A DNA stretch of 64,000 nucleotides from JAGNXB01 sp942490895 (GTDB lineage Bacteria; Bacteroidota; Bacteroidia; Chitinophagales; Saprospiraceae): positions 327,019 to 391,018 of the forward strand of contig CALNZC010000029.1 of the NCBI GenBank assembly GCA_942490895.1, read 5' to 3'. The notes beneath the pieces are model-generated. The model did not search any database. It had not been told where the DNA came from and was given only the letters and a program-made list of their open reading frames with translations. Positions 53,814-64,000 of the stretch are shown here, one piece after another. The position numbers and the translations under genes were made by a program. Each line of letters starts with the position of its first letter. The first letter of the stretch is position 1.

Positions 53814-56800
53814 TTATTTCTGAAACACCTGGATAGGACCATTCTTATTGCTGGCCACCAGGATTGACTTTCCTTTGGGGCCCCTTAAGAGGGCCAGGTC
53901 TCGCACTTCGCCGGATGTCCAAATCCCGGTTTTGGTGTTATTCACCCATTTGAAGCCACCTTTACCATCTCCTGCCAGGAATGCCCCATTGGAGGCATTG
54001 CAAGGGTTTGTTTCCACTTCCATCCCGTACCGGTTTCCAGCGAGGAAGATGTCCAGAAATCCATCTTCATTCAGGTCCGCTACTACAATTCCCTGCACAG
54101 CAGATATCTGAGCCTGGATGGGTAAAGATCGTTGGGTGAAAGATCCATTGTTGTTTTCCCACCAGCATGTTTCCAGGGTATGAATAGACAAATTGAGCGA
54201 TGCATCGAGGTCCGCCTGAGGCCAAACTTTATCCATGGTGGCAAAGGCGTAATCCTTGGCATACAAGAGTCTTTTTTTCAAGACAGGCATATGCTTGTGC
54301 AGGACTTCCTTCTGCACCAGGGGATAGAGCTTGCCATCTTCATAGAAGGCCATGATGGGGTCAAGGGTATTGTTCTTGTCAAAATCGGCCGCAAAACATC
54401 GGAGTGGACCTTGGGGTGTTGCCGTCAGGCGGGTGTTCAAGCCAAGGTTTCCAGTAATCAGATCCAGGTCTCCATCCTGGTCCAAATCGGCCAGGGCCAA
54501 CCGATACCAGAGACCGTTATGATCCTTGGGCATTCGTTGGTCGGTAATATTCACCAACTTGCCTTTCTGAAGTTTAAAAATGGTGACAGGCATCCATTCG
54601 CCAAGAGCGATTAATTCAGGCGTATCATCATCATCAATATTTGCCCATTTCAGATCTGTAACCATGCCACAGGATGCGAAATCGGGGCCGACCTGAGCCG
54701 TGACATCCGTAAAGCGGTTCTGATCATTCCGCAGGATCACACTGGCGGGCGTCAATGGCCAGTTTGCGGGAGTTAGGCGGCCGCCAACAAAGAGATCAAT
54801 ATCGCCATCTCCGTCATAGTCAAAGGGTGCAACCCGCTGAGCTACTGATGGCAATTCAGGAATGATACCCCTTGGGCGTATGTATGTGCCCTTCCCGTCT
54901 GTATTGATATAGAGGCGATTTTCCCAGGCCATTTTTGCAATCTCTGGCTTGGCTTCCCATCCGCCACTGATGACATACAGATCGAGATCACCATCCCCAT
55001 CGGCATCAAAGAAGGTGGCACCGTGGTCTTCGTAGATCTTTTCCTGATCCCAAAAGTCAGGCGTAGCACGGGTGAAGCCCCCTTTAGCATTCTGGATCAT
55101 AAGGGCACATGGCTGATCAAAGGAATTGCCAATAAAAAAGTCATCCAGGCCATCGCCATTGACATCGCCAACAGTCATCAATGGTCCCTGGTCACTTTCT
55201 GTCCATGGGATAAGTGGATACTCTTCAAAATCATTGAACGCATTCTCCTTGTGCCTGTATTGAGCAACCGTCGTTTCGTGAAACATCGGTGCGCCAGTCT
55301 CGACCGGTGCGATGCTCTTTGATTGTCCTTTACCATTCTGGTGCTGAACAACTAATCGTTGATTGGTGGGCAGGTCTGTCCATTCTTGAGTCTTTCCATT
55401 GGGCCAGCGGATGATCAGCTTGTCCACTTTTTGTTGCGAACCGACTCCGAAGTGGATCAGAGGCTCGACACTGGAGAAGATGCCCCGGATGGGAAGGTTC
55501 TCCGCGAACTGTTTTTGATCATCTCCGTAATAGATAGTTGCAGAGGCACCAACCCCAAGTGGGTTATTGGCTGGGCCTGCAAATTTGATCTGCAGGTAGC
55601 GGGCATTTTCCTTGCCTGCCGATTGATTTTCATAAACAAATGCAGGGTCTTCCAGATTGTTGGTGACCAGGTCAAGGTCGCCATCTGCATCCAGATCACT
55701 CCAGACTGCACCACAGGACCAGGCAGCGGGAATGGTCATCCATTCGCCACTGACATTATTGAACTGCCAGTTGCCGTTGTTCTGATAGCAGAAGTTGCGG
55801 AGCTTGTATGTCGGGATGATATCCAGGAAATCCTGGAAATTCGGGTAGATATCCCGAAGGCGTTTTCCAGAGCCTGCCGCTTTTGTCGTTTCAGGCAATG
55901 TAAAGTCAATGAAGTCCCGATTGGTCACTTCCCGGCGATAGCCATTGGTGACATGAAGGTCTTTCAGGCCATTGTTGTCCATGTCAAAAATCAAACCACT
56001 CCAGGACCAGTCTGTATTATAGACTTGGGCCAGACAGCCAATATCACTGAAAGTGCCATTCCCATTATTCCGTTGTAATACATTTCGAATCACTGGTGGA
56101 AAATATCCGTTCTGGACTAACGCCGTGTATTTACTCTGTGTGTTGGTAGCAAAAAAGGCTTTCTGTCGCTCATTCTTGGCGGGAAGCATATCCACCGCAT
56201 ACAGGTCTACCCAGCCGTCATTGTCGAAATCGGTGAGATCAGTTCCCATCGTGTGCTGAGTGGTATGCCGGAAGTATTTGGCGAGTTGATCGGTGAATGT
56301 GCCATTCTTGTTGTTGATGTACAGCAGATCTGGTTGGATAAAGTCATTTCCGACATAAATATCCAACCACCCGTCATGATTGAAATCTGAAACAGAGACA
56401 CTGAGGCCATACGCGAGATTCCATATGCCACTTTCTTTGGAGACATCTGTAAAACTGCCACCATCATTCCGATAGAATCGGTCTGTATCAAATTCAGCCC
56501 TTGGGAATAGAACCGGTGTATAGGTGCCGTCATCACCTAATTTTGCTTCGATTTTATTTGTCCAGATGGACTCTGTGGGATAATTGAGGACGTATACGTC
56601 CAGGTCACCGTCCTGATCGTAGTCGAAGAAGTTGGCTCCGGTACTGGCACCCTTATCATCCAAGCCATATTCAGCTGCTTTTTCGGAAAATGTCAGATCG
56701 CCATTGTTGATGTACAGCTTGTTTCGTCGTAAATCATTTTTCTCCACCCCGGCCCTGCAAATGTAGAAGTCAAGGAATCCGTCGGCATTTATATCAACGA

Positions 56801-57215
56801 CTGAGACGGCTGTTTCGAATCCTTCTTCCGAGGTCAATCCAGAAGATGAGGTGATGTCTTCAAAAACCATCTTCCCCTTGTTGAGGTACATTCCGTTGGG
56901 GCCATTACTGCCGATGAAATAGAGGTCTGGCAGATCATCGTTGTTAATATCCGCTACCGCCAATCCACCACCATTATACATATTGATATTGGTTGTGATA
57001 TTATTCTCATAGGTCTCAATGATATGATTCTGGAAGGAGATACCCGTTTTTTCACTGGAGAGCAACTGCATTAGCGGGGTCTTGGCTTCCAACGTCGGTT
57101 CCACCTGATGAAGCACCGAGCTTGATGTGGAATCCGTGTCTTTTGTACAAGAGACGACGCCCAGAAGTAAGGCGACAAAGATCAAGGCAAATCTGGGGAA
57201 GGTTGATAACAACAT
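53814..57215 (-). CDS. FG-GAP/VCBS repeat lipoprotein with ASPIC/UnbV domain
   Basis: 1133 aa. Lipobox at C23 (LLLGVVSC). Many FG-GAP-type calcium loops of the form DxNxDGxxD: DINNDDLPDLYFIG, DINADGFLDFYI, DYDQDGDLDVYVLN, DFNHDGWLDIYVGND, DVNGDGLDDFFIGN. An ASPIC/UnbV domain lies near 560-640 (GVGASATIYYGDDQKQFAEN, IIRWPNGKTQEWTDLP). Predicted to be an outer-membrane-anchored beta-propeller protein. Seen widely in Bacteroidota, function mostly unassigned. Minus strand, convergent to hppD. Confidence 0.88.
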   Translation of the reverse strand: MLLSTFPRFALIFVALLLGVVSCTKDTDSTSSSVLHQVEPTLEAKTPLMQLLSSEKTGISFQNHIIETYENNITTNINMYNGGGLAVADINNDDLPDLYFIGSNGPNGMYLNKGKMVFEDITSSSGLTSEEGFETAVSVVDINADGFLDFYICRAGVEKNDLRRNKLYINNGDLTFSEKAAEYGLDDKGASTGANFFDYDQDGDLDVYVLNYPTESIWTNKIEAKLGDDGTYTPVLFPRAEFDTDRFYRNDGGSFTDVSKESGIWNLAYGLSVSVSDFNHDGWLDIYVGNDFIQPDLLYINNKNGTFTDQLAKYFRHTTQHTMGTDLTDFDNDGWVDLYAVDMLPAKNERQKAFFATNTQSKYTALVQNGYFPPVIRNVLQRNNGNGTFSDIGCLAQVYNTDWSWSGLIFDMDNNGLKDLHVTNGYRREVTNRDFIDFTLPETTKAAGSGKRLRDIYPNFQDFLDIIPTYKLRNFCYQNNGNWQFNNVSGEWMTIPAAWSCGAVWSDLDADGDLDLVTNNLEDPAFVYENQSAGKENARYLQIKFAGPANNPLGVGASATIYYGDDQKQFAENLPIRGIFSSVEPLIHFGVGSQQKVDKLIIRWPNGKTQEWTDLPTNQRLVVQHQNGKGQSKSIAPVETGAPMFHETTVAQYRHKENAFNDFEEYPLIPWTESDQGPLMTVGDVNGDGLDDFFIGNSFDQPCALMIQNAKGGFTRATPDFWDQEKIYEDHGATFFDADGDGDLDLYVISGGWEAKPEIAKMAWENRLYINTDGKGTYIRPRGIIPELPSVAQRVAPFDYDGDGDIDLFVGGRLTPANWPLTPASVILRNDQNRFTDVTAQVGPDFASCGMVTDLKWANIDDDDTPELIALGEWMPVTIFKLQKGKLVNITDQRMPKDHNGLWYRLALADLDQDGDLDLITGNLGLNTRLTATPQGPLRCFAADFDKNNTLDPIMAFYEDGKLYPLVQKEVLHKHMPVLKKRLLYAKDYAFATMDKVWPQADLDASLNLSIHTLETCWWENNNGSFTQRSLPIQAQISAVQGIVVADLNEDGFLDIFLAGNRYGMEVETNPCNASNGAFLAGDGKGGFKWVNNTKTGIWTSGEVRDLALLRGPKGKSILVASNKNGPIQVFQK

Positions 57216-57459
57216 AATCGGTTATTCAGGTGGGTACAAAACGTACAGGTACTGCCGCCCAAATTGGGTGCAGTCTGCATCATATTGCATACGGAGATCA
57301 AGGGATAAAAGGTTCCGGAACCCCAACTTTTTTTCAGCTCACCCAAGAAAATGGGAGGCCTGGCTAGTCATTCTGTGCTGAAAGGGAGTGATGTTGGGGT
57401 CCAACGGTGGGATGCCGGATTGTTCTGACCATTGAATGAAGGAAAGGTACGCCATAAAA
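57216..57459. other. Spacer between two minus-strand lipoprotein genes
   Basis: No gene seen. An imperfect TAnnTTTG-like TACGTTTTG occurs on the minus strand near 57241-57250, before the ASPIC lipoprotein. Confidence 0.4.
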
Positions 57460-57484
57460 GAAGGCACCGATTTACGGTGCCTTC
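57460..57484 (-). terminator. Terminator after the coiled-coil lipoprotein
   Basis: 10-bp stem GAAGGCACCG/CGGTGCCTTC with a 5-nt loop, followed by TTTTATGG on the minus strand, 30 nt past the stop. Confidence 0.85.
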
Positions 57485-57513
57485 TTCAGAATCATTCTGG
57501 TAGAGTAGAAAGA

Positions 57514-58107
57514 TTAGATCAAAGGGCTGTTGACCATTAGCCAGGATGCACCCGATTGTAATGCCTCTTCTGACATCAGCAAGTTGATGGCTTCCTTTTG
57601 GGCATCAATGACGTTTGCTTCTAATGCATCAATCTTGATCTGGAGACTTTTGATCTGGTCGGGGACCCGGCCAAAAGCCGATTTTGTCTCTGCAGTCATG
57701 CCATCTGCGTTCAATTCAGTTTGAGCATCAAGTAGCAGTTTTTGAAGGAGAACGACTTCATCGATAATGAGTTGATGTTCCCCCTGAACACCATCGAGGC
57801 CTTTGCGCACTTTGTTGAATCCCTCTTTGAATGCCATAAGGCGTTCTTCGGAAAAATCCTCCAATGGATTGACTGGAATTGGTTGGCCATTGCTTTCAGT
57901 CTGTGCGGACTGGAATGGTTTTTCTAACGCTTTCCCGTTAATTTCAATCGCATTTTGGATGGTCATCAGGCGGCCCGCCTGAATAGTGAGCAGACTATCC
58001 TGGTTCATGACAGAACCAGATGAGAAGCTCCCACCTTCAGATCCGCAAGAAATGACGAAAAGAGTAATGCTGGACAACAGAAGGGTCCGGAAAAAGAATG
58101 TAGACAT
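57514..58107 (-). CDS. Hypothetical lipoprotein, alpha-helical
   Basis: 197 aa from ATG 58107. Lipobox LFVISC with C21. The mature part is helix-rich and largely coiled-coil-like (MTIQNAIEINGKALEKPF, LLDAQTELNADGMTAE, IKSLQIKIDALEANVIDA). I recognise no family. Has its own very good promoter (58136-58167) and terminator, so it is a single-gene unit. Confidence 0.75.
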   Translation of the reverse strand: MSTFFFRTLLLSSITLFVISCGSEGGSFSSGSVMNQDSLLTIQAGRLMTIQNAIEINGKALEKPFQSAQTESNGQPIPVNPLEDFSEERLMAFKEGFNKVRKGLDGVQGEHQLIIDEVVLLQKLLLDAQTELNADGMTAETKSAFGRVPDQIKSLQIKIDALEANVIDAQKEAINLLMSEEALQSGASWLMVNSPLI

Positions 58108-58135
58108 GTTAATCAGTTTGAGATTGATTTGACTG

Positions 58136-58167
58136 CAAAAGTACATGCAATATCAAGTTTTGGCAAA
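58136..58167 (-). promoter_or_regulatory. Promoter of the coiled-coil lipoprotein
   Basis: Minus strand TTTG (58167-58164), spacer 20, then TACTTTTG (58143-58136). Matches the Bacteroidota consensus; the ATG is 28 nt downstream. Confidence 0.75.
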
Positions 58168-58361
58168 TTCTGGTCCACTTTTCAACAGCGAACGGTTGCT
58201 GGATGATGTATCCGGAATGTTGAGGATCACTCGGAAATTTTTTCAATTGACAAATCAGGGTCATATCCTTATCAGGTTTTGATTGTCAAGGACTAAAAAA
58301 TGATGATATTTTATATATTAATATGTGCGGTTGAAAAGGCAGGCCCTTTCCCCTGAAAAAA

Positions 58362-58392
58362 TTTGACTTCGCCTGTGAAACCCTTAAATTTG
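58362..58392 (+). promoter_or_regulatory. Promoter of the secreted-protein cluster
   Basis: TTTG (58362-58365), spacer of exactly 19, TAAATTTG (58385-58392). Perfect match. It heads a leader of about 490 nt before the first secreted protein gene at 58886, or a short frame at 58421. Confidence 0.75.
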
Positions 58393-58420
58393 CAACAGAG
58401 TTTCGTGTTAATCTAGCCGA

Positions 58421-58555
58421 ATGGAACCACATCCATTTGGCTTGAATGCGCAAGATTCCACGTATATTTGCGAACCTTCCAAAAGCGGAAGCTTATTTTT
58501 TCTTGTTAGAGAAGTCGAGGAAACATCCCAAAACCATCCTCATCCCAGAGACTGA
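58421..58555 (+). CDS. Possible 44-codon leader peptide
   Basis: Starts about 22 nt after the predicted transcription start: MEPHPFGLNAQDSTYICEPS, then a moderately hydrophobic SLFFLVREVEE, ending HPRD. No homology recognised. May be only chance; noted since it is the first ATG behind a perfect promoter. Confidence 0.2.
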   Translation: MEPHPFGLNAQDSTYICEPSKSGSLFFLVREVEETSQNHPHPRD

Positions 58556-58885
58556 TCATCCCAGATCCCACCCAAAACCGATCAGCCGACTTCTCCGCGT
58601 ATTCCTGTCCTTGTACAGTTTCATCTTGCATGAAGCCTGTAAAAGGGTTGTCGTACGTGTAATTCACAGAGGATGATTCAAATGAATCGAATTGAAGATC
58701 TCCTTCGAAAGGAAGAGATCAACCGTGGAGTGTCCCCCCACAGGGAGCATGCCATGTCTTATTTGCCTATTCGCTCAAAGCGTGACGATTCTGTTCATGT
58801 TTTGATAGCCTATGTTATATCTGCCCCAAACCTCTTCAGGAGCGTGGAGATGATTCAACAATTTGTAACGCTAATCTTTCAATTT
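58556..58885 (+). other. Long leader region before the secreted-protein cluster
   Basis: No convincing gene; short open frames exist in two frames without a signal or known motif. No strong terminator is seen between the promoter at 58362-58392 and the gene at 58886, so a long 5' untranslated leader is possible. Confidence 0.4.
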
Positions 58886-59326
58886 ATGAAACAGTTGCTT
58901 TTTCGTTGTCGTGCGTCCCTCCTGATAGGATGTGGAATTGCCTTTATGGTCGTTTGCTTTTCATCAACCACAGCAGTTGCTCAATCAGACAATCTGTCAA
59001 ATGCGCCTGTCGGCAAGCAATGGATGGATAGTGCCTCTGCAGAACTGGTGGCCAGTACGCAATTAAATGCACTGGAGCTGGAGTTGACAAATCTGCAAAA
59101 CAGTGGAGCCCAAGGGGTCCAGTTGGAGTTAGTGAAAGCCAAGATCAACTTCTACACGGATCTTATTCAAAACCTGAAGGCGGGGCAACCGGTCTATCAG
59201 GCTTTTGCCATTTCCCATGCGAATACTGAAAGTACTTTTTTGGGTGACTACCTGGATGTGAAGGTTTTGAATGAAGCTCAACTCCTCCAGGTGAAAGAAG
59301 ATGCCCGAAAGAAACTCACGATATAA
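58886..59326 (+). CDS. Small secreted helical protein, paralogue 1
   Basis: 146 aa from ATG 58886: signal peptide LIGCGIAFMVVCFSSTTAVAQ, then two predicted amphipathic helices (SAELVASTQLNALELELTNL, LVKAKINFYTDLIQNL) and the end KEDARKKLTI. Family not recognised. It is a paralogue of the next gene: both mature parts share KxW, an A...L rich helix, AKxxxxFYxxIQxL, GxxVxxA and a final L-T/S-I. An in-frame upstream extension lacks a signal and was not used. Confidence 0.75.
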   Translation: MKQLLFRCRASLLIGCGIAFMVVCFSSTTAVAQSDNLSNAPVGKQWMDSASAELVASTQLNALELELTNLQNSGAQGVQLELVKAKINFYTDLIQNLKAGQPVYQAFAISHANTESTFLGDYLDVKVLNEAQLLQVKEDARKKLTI

Positions 59327-59354
59327 ACACTTTTTTAACCTTAATTATTTACCC

Positions 59355-59783
59355 ATGAAGCAGTTTTTTGCAAAAACACGTGTCCTATTAGTGGCACTGG
59401 TGTTGGGTGGACTGATGATGATCTCGAGTGAGGCTACGGCCCAGACGAACGGATCATTGATCGCTCCTCCACAACCCAACAAGAACTGGGTATCTGCACC
59501 TCAAGCAGGGCAGTCCATTCAGGCCGAGATCACAGCGTTGACTCAGCAGTTGAATGTTCTGGTTCAGCAACAGGCGCCAGATGCGCAGATCAAGGAAGCC
59601 AAGTATTTGTTGCAGTTCTACATGTTCATCCAGGATGGATTGAACAATGGAATGCACGTTTCTGAGGCTTTGTTGACGGCGAAGGCAATGTACCTGGGAA
59701 CAGGTGTTGCTGATGCTCCGGCGAAGAAGAAGGACAAAGTGAATGAGTGGTATAACGAAGCCGTTACCCTACTTTCTATCTAA
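59355..59783 (+). CDS. Small secreted helical protein, paralogue 2
   Basis: 142 aa from ATG 59355: signal peptide VLLVALVLGGLMMISSEATAQ, then PNKNWVSAPQAGQSIQAEI, EAKYLLQFYMFIQDGLNNGM and the end YNEAVTLLSI. Related to the gene just upstream (28 nt gap) and 44 nt before the giant surface protein gene. Probably a helical hairpin in the periplasm or exported with its neighbours. Function unknown. Confidence 0.75.
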   Translation: MKQFFAKTRVLLVALVLGGLMMISSEATAQTNGSLIAPPQPNKNWVSAPQAGQSIQAEITALTQQLNVLVQQQAPDAQIKEAKYLLQFYMFIQDGLNNGMHVSEALLTAKAMYLGTGVADAPAKKKDKVNEWYNEAVTLLSI

Positions 59784-59827
59784 TCCTTTTTCACGAAAAT
59801 TGAAATCCAAAACTTCAAATTGATCCC

Positions 59828-62800
59828 ATGATGAACAAGAAACTTAATCATCTCCTCGCACTGGTGATGGTTTTGCTTTGTACCGCAGGAATGGTAACAG
59901 CCCAAGTGACTGTTAACCATCCTTTTTCCGGTAACAGCGGAACCTTCTTCACCGGTCCGGTCACCACCATTAATTATTATGACAATGGTGGTCAGTTCGG
60001 AAACTATTCTCCGAACAGCTCCAGTGGCGTAGTGAGCTTTGCTCCTAATGCTGGTGGTAAGATCCAGGCTGTATTCTCTATCTTCCAGACAGAGACCAGC
60101 TTTGATGCCTTGTATTGCTACGATGGCCCAACTACGGCCTCTCCAAAGATTGCTTCTGCCAATGGTGTACCCATCGGTGGTAGCCCATGGGGAGCAGGTG
60201 GATTCTGGTCTAGTGCTAACAGCCCGGCTGCTGCACCCAGTAACGTTGCTCCTGGTACGGTACGTGCCACTCCGGCAAACGCATCTGGTCGTCTGACCTT
60301 TGCTTTCCGCTCTGATGGATCCGTCCAGTATCAGGGTTGGGCTGCTGTGGTCTCAGAATTCACGCCTTGCAACCCGATCGCTGGACCAGCTCTCTCAGTA
60401 GGGTTGAATCCTGGTGTCTGTATTGCCGATGTGAATGTGACGTTGCCTGCATCCTACAGCCCAGCAGGTTGTATCAATGATGCGGCAAACAACCTTCGCT
60501 ATTTCCTGGATGCTAATCCTCCGGTAAATATTCCGAAGCCATTGCCTGCTTCGATCACGATCAACAATGTACCATCCGGTACACACACGATCACCTGGCA
60601 GGTATACACAGGTACAGGATCTGTTGTCGGAGAAGCTATCCAGAATCTGGAAGTAAACGATACAGAGCCTCCAGTACTGGATTGCCCATCCGATATCATT
60701 GTCAACCTGGATCCAGGACTGTGCTGTGCATATGTAAGCTGGGGTGAGGTAACGGCTACGGACAACTGTCCGTTCATCGGCCCTGCCATGCAGTTGTTGC
60801 AGACATGTACATACACCAACTACTGGACTGGTTATGCAGTTGACCTGCAAAACCTGACCTCTGACCCCATGAATATCAGTGCGGTTCAGATTCAGGCTGG
60901 TCTTGCTGGTGCTCCTGCAGGTCTGAAGAACCTTCGGGTTTACATGCGTGCCGGTACACAGAACGGTAACGTAGGTAGCAATGTAGGATGGACAGAAGTT
61001 GCAAATACGAATATCAACGTAACTGCTGGTTTCCCAACGCAGCTGTTGTTTGATATTCCATTTACAACGAATTACACCATTCCTGGTAACAGTGTATCTG
61101 GTTTGTATGTCGTTGTCAACAACGGTTCAGGTACATCTGTACGTGTAGTAGCGAACGTAAACAATACGGCTCCTACATCTGACGGCATGTTGTCGATCGT
61201 TCAGAACCCATCTACGTGGGTGAACGGACTGTTCGGCGGACCTGCATTTAACGAGAATCCACGTCCATGGCTGCAAGTTGACTACCAGTTGGGTGGCGAC
61301 GCTGTAGTTGTACAGACAGGTGGACCTATGAGTGGCGATGAGCTTTGTAAGGATGACAGTCCCTGGACTGTTTCTTACGAAGTTGTAGACGTTGCTGGTA
61401 ACGTAGGTACATGTGAATTCAACATCGAAGTACTCGAGTACGCAAATCCAACCACGAAGTTGACCTGTAACGATAACGTACAGATCTCTTTGGACGAGGA
61501 TTGTGTCACTGAAGTGGGTGCTGACGATGTATTGGAAGGTGGCCCTTATGGTTGTTATGCTGATTATGAAGTAACGATCTATAATGCCAACAACACACCA
61601 TTGGCTTCCAGCCCGAATGTTGGACGCCAGCAGATTGGTGGAACATGGAAAGTGAAAGTCACAGATCCTGAAACTGGCAACAGCTGCTGGGGTCTACTGA
61701 CGGTTGAGGACAAGCTGAAGCCTGTCATGGAGTGTACTGATTTCGCAGTAAACTGCGGAGACGACATTCCACTTGCACCAGCACCAGCGATCTTCCAAGC
61801 TGAAGATCCATTGTTCTTCCCGATCAGCTTCTTGGCTCACGGTGGAGGTACAGCATACTCACTGTCTGGGAATACCCAGCCAGGTGGAGTATACTTCAAT
61901 ATCACCAACAACTCAGCATCTGACCTTCAGGTGACTGGCTTCGGTATCCGTTTCGGTAACCCGCAGTTTGGTCAGGTGAACCCACCACAGACGATGGAAG
62001 TCTGGACGGCTCCTACCTTCATAGGTAATGAGACGAACATGGCAGCATGGCAGAACCTCGGTCCTTATACGATCGATGCTATTCCACCATACTTTGCTAC
62101 AGGCGATGGACCACTGGCTCAGTTGGATCTTTCAAGTGACGTATTGATCCCAGCAGGTGAAACTCGCGGTTTCCACGTATGGGGTGCTACAGCTTGCCCG
62201 ATCTTCAACTATTTCAATGGTACAGCTCCTGTGACCAATGGTCCTTTCACCGTCGCTGGTGGACCGATCTCTTTTGGTCTGTTGAGCAACCTGTTCCAGG
62301 CTGGAGCTTCTTCTATGCCGAACATTTCAGTGAACTATGCATCACAAGCTGATCCGATCCCAGTGACGGACAACTGTGATCCACACTCACCATTGACAGT
62401 TGCAAATGGTCACCTGAGCTATGGTGACGATATCACGAACTACACCTGTGCAGAAGATGCTGACTACAGTCAGTTGATCGAGCGTACCTGGGTAGCTACT
62501 GACGATTGGGGTAACACCGCAATCTGCACACAGGAGATCCGGATCAACCGTCCAACGGTTGGATCATTGGATATTCCACTGAACTATGACGATCTTCCAG
62601 ACAACAATGCAAGCTTGGATTGTAAGGATGCATATCCTACACCAGACGTGACTGGCGAGCCAGGCGGCGGAGGTTGCGGAAGCCTTCAGTTCGACTATTG
62701 GGATAAGGTCCTGAACGTATGTCAGGGATCTTACACCATCGTACGTACCTGGACGATCAACGATATGTGTACTGGCGAAGTGGCTACACACAATCAGGTG

Positions 62801-64000
62801 ATCAAGGTGTTGGATAAGACTCCACCAAGCCTGTACTGCCCAGATGAGCATGACATCAAGTTCGGTGTCACGAAGAAAGTGGGTTATCAGGATTGCACCG
62901 TACGTGTACGTTTGCCATGGATCCAGGTTGAGGACGATTGCTCTACGAGCAACAACACCAACTTGTATGTGTGGACAACAGACAAGGACGGAAACGTCAT
63001 CATCGTAAACACGATGGACAGTGAAGGTTATTTCAACTTCGACCTGCCGGTTGATGGAGCAAATGACTATGTCTTCACCTACACAGCTATCGACGACTGC
63101 AGCAACAAGGGCGAATGCTCTGTTGAAGTAGAAGTAGAAGACAGCCAGGGTCCAGTTGTGATCTGCGAAAGTTTCCACGTTGTTGCATTGACAGACAGTG
63201 TGACCACTGTATTTGCCAACGCATTTGACGATGGATCATACGATGAGTGTACGATGATCACGTTCGACGCACGTCGTGGAACGATGAACTCAAGCGGAAG
63301 CTTTGTACAGCACCCATGTAATCAGTCTGGAGACTTTGTATACGCGCCAACAGTACGTTTCTACTGCTGCGATGCACAAAGCCCAGTTCAATTGTTTGTT
63401 GACTTGCGTGTACGTGATGCCTTTGGCAATGCGAACAACTGTATGGTAGAGGTAGACGTCGTGGATAAGATCCGCCCGGTTATCTGGTGCCCAGAGGACA
63501 TCACTGTTCAGTGGGGCATGCCATACGAGCCAACGGAGAAGGACACGTTCCACGTGTGCAAGACTCCAGGCACGTCAATCAGCAATGCATATGCTGCAAC
63601 CTACTATGTACCGATCGACATCACAGGAATTCCTGCTGATGCACAGATCACGGACCTTGACCTGAGCCTGAACATCGACCATGAGTTGGTGAACCAGCTT
63701 CAGATCACGCTGTGGAACCCATACGGCACGAAAGCGACCGTTATTCCGTTCAACAGCTGCGAAGGTTCAACACCAAACTGGTACCCATCGAACATCAATG
63801 CAACATTGAATGATGACGCTTATGACATCATCCAACGTTGCAGAAGTTCAACCAGGATGTACCTGCTGCATACACATGCACATCTACCAAGCCAAGTGTT
63901 GGTTCACTAAACGAAGGACAGATGAAGCCAAAGGGAGACTTCCTCAAGGCATTTGACGGTGATCTGCTGAATAGCATCACTGACAAGAACCTGTGTTTCA
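59828..64000 (+). CDS. Giant HYR/CUB-type secreted surface protein (frameshift near 63840, runs off window)
   Basis: At least 1390 aa. Signal peptide to TAQ (residue 26), a CUB-like domain to about 180 (TFFTGPVTTINYYDNGGQFG), then HYR modules (NDTEPPVLDCPSDIIVNL, VEVEDSQGPVVICESFHVV, VDVVDKIRPVIWCPEDITVQ) into which jelly-roll-like segments are inserted (LRVYMRAGTQNGNVG). Near the end a proprotein-convertase-P-like segment starts (LDLSLNIDHELVNQLQITLW). The open frame stops at 63910, but one missing base near 63840 gives KFNQDVPAAYTCTSTKPSVG and AFDGDLLNSITDKNLCF to the window edge. Codon use looks like that of highly expressed genes. Any sorting domain lies outside. Confidence 0.85.

Noticed and set aside
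54132..56078. Long plus-strand frames across the FG-GAP lipoprotein gene (54132-54614, 55359-56078)
   Set aside because: They mirror the codon pattern of the minus-strand gene and have no recognisable domain.
58446..58885. Frames at 58446-58676 and the upstream extension of the gene starting at 58886
   Set aside because: No signal or family resemblance; the secreted protein begins cleanly with its signal peptide at 58886.

Overview
The window is a chromosomal segment of a Bacteroidota bacterium, most likely from the Saprospiraceae/Lewinella side of the phylum. The evidence is: the gene order rpsL-rpsG-fusA-rpsJ running straight into the S10/spc/alpha ribosomal clusters with no tuf; zinc-free forms of S4, S14 and L36; promoters of the TTTG-N19/20-TAnnTTTG type; two giant proteins ending in the gliding-motility (type IX secretion, type B) C-terminal domain; a DUF5686 protein; and HYR/CUB/Ig-like surface proteins. 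No tool was run, so the taxonomy is an inference from these features.

Layout. 0-1.7 kb: edge of a response regulator, a frameshifted polyprenyl synthase and a frameshifted GNAT acetyltransferase. 1.8-20.5 kb: one co-oriented run of translation genes from rpsL to rplQ, including secY, map, infA and rpoA, opened by a very good promoter and closed by a terminator. rpsL, rpsG, fusA and rpoA carry single-base indels; these are probably consensus errors, and the rpsG-fusA stretch is also visibly AT-richer than its neighbours. 20.7-25.4 kb: DUF5686 and VWA/YfbK-type outer-surface proteins on the minus strand. 25.5-27.2 kb: a tRNA-Ala locus expanded into an array of tRNA-like units, palindromes, terminators and three small GIY-YIG nuclease genes. 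27.2-39.9 kb: a minus-strand operon-like run of two giant secreted proteins, an HDAC-like deacetylase and PriA. 40.1-41.6 kb: lysS. 41.66-43.8 kb: initiator tRNA followed by a second, independent GIY-YIG/tRNA-fragment/palindrome array that runs into roughly 460-bp tandem repeats. 44.0-47.6 kb: carA, eno, a DivIC/FtsB-like gene and sucD. 47.7-53.7 kb: a very large membrane histidine kinase, then homogentisate dioxygenase and 4-hydroxyphenylpyruvate dioxygenase (tyrosine breakdown). 53.8-64 kb: an FG-GAP/ASPIC lipoprotein, a coiled-coil lipoprotein, two paralogous small secreted proteins and a giant HYR-type surface protein cut by the window end.

The most novel signal is the repeated architecture at two unrelated tRNA genes (Ala on the minus strand, initiator Met on the plus strand). 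Each has tRNA, terminator hairpin and small GIY-YIG gene, followed by further copies of the nuclease separated by tRNA pieces whose arms are interrupted or replaced by CCGCC...GGCGG palindromes. The two nuclease families differ in sequence, so the layouts are not simply copies of one another. This suggests a tRNA-targeting, self-amplifying GIY-YIG/palindrome element. A second hairpin family with a constant GAGAC loop and variable stems lies in the repeats beside the initiator tRNA and again between rpsJ and rplC.
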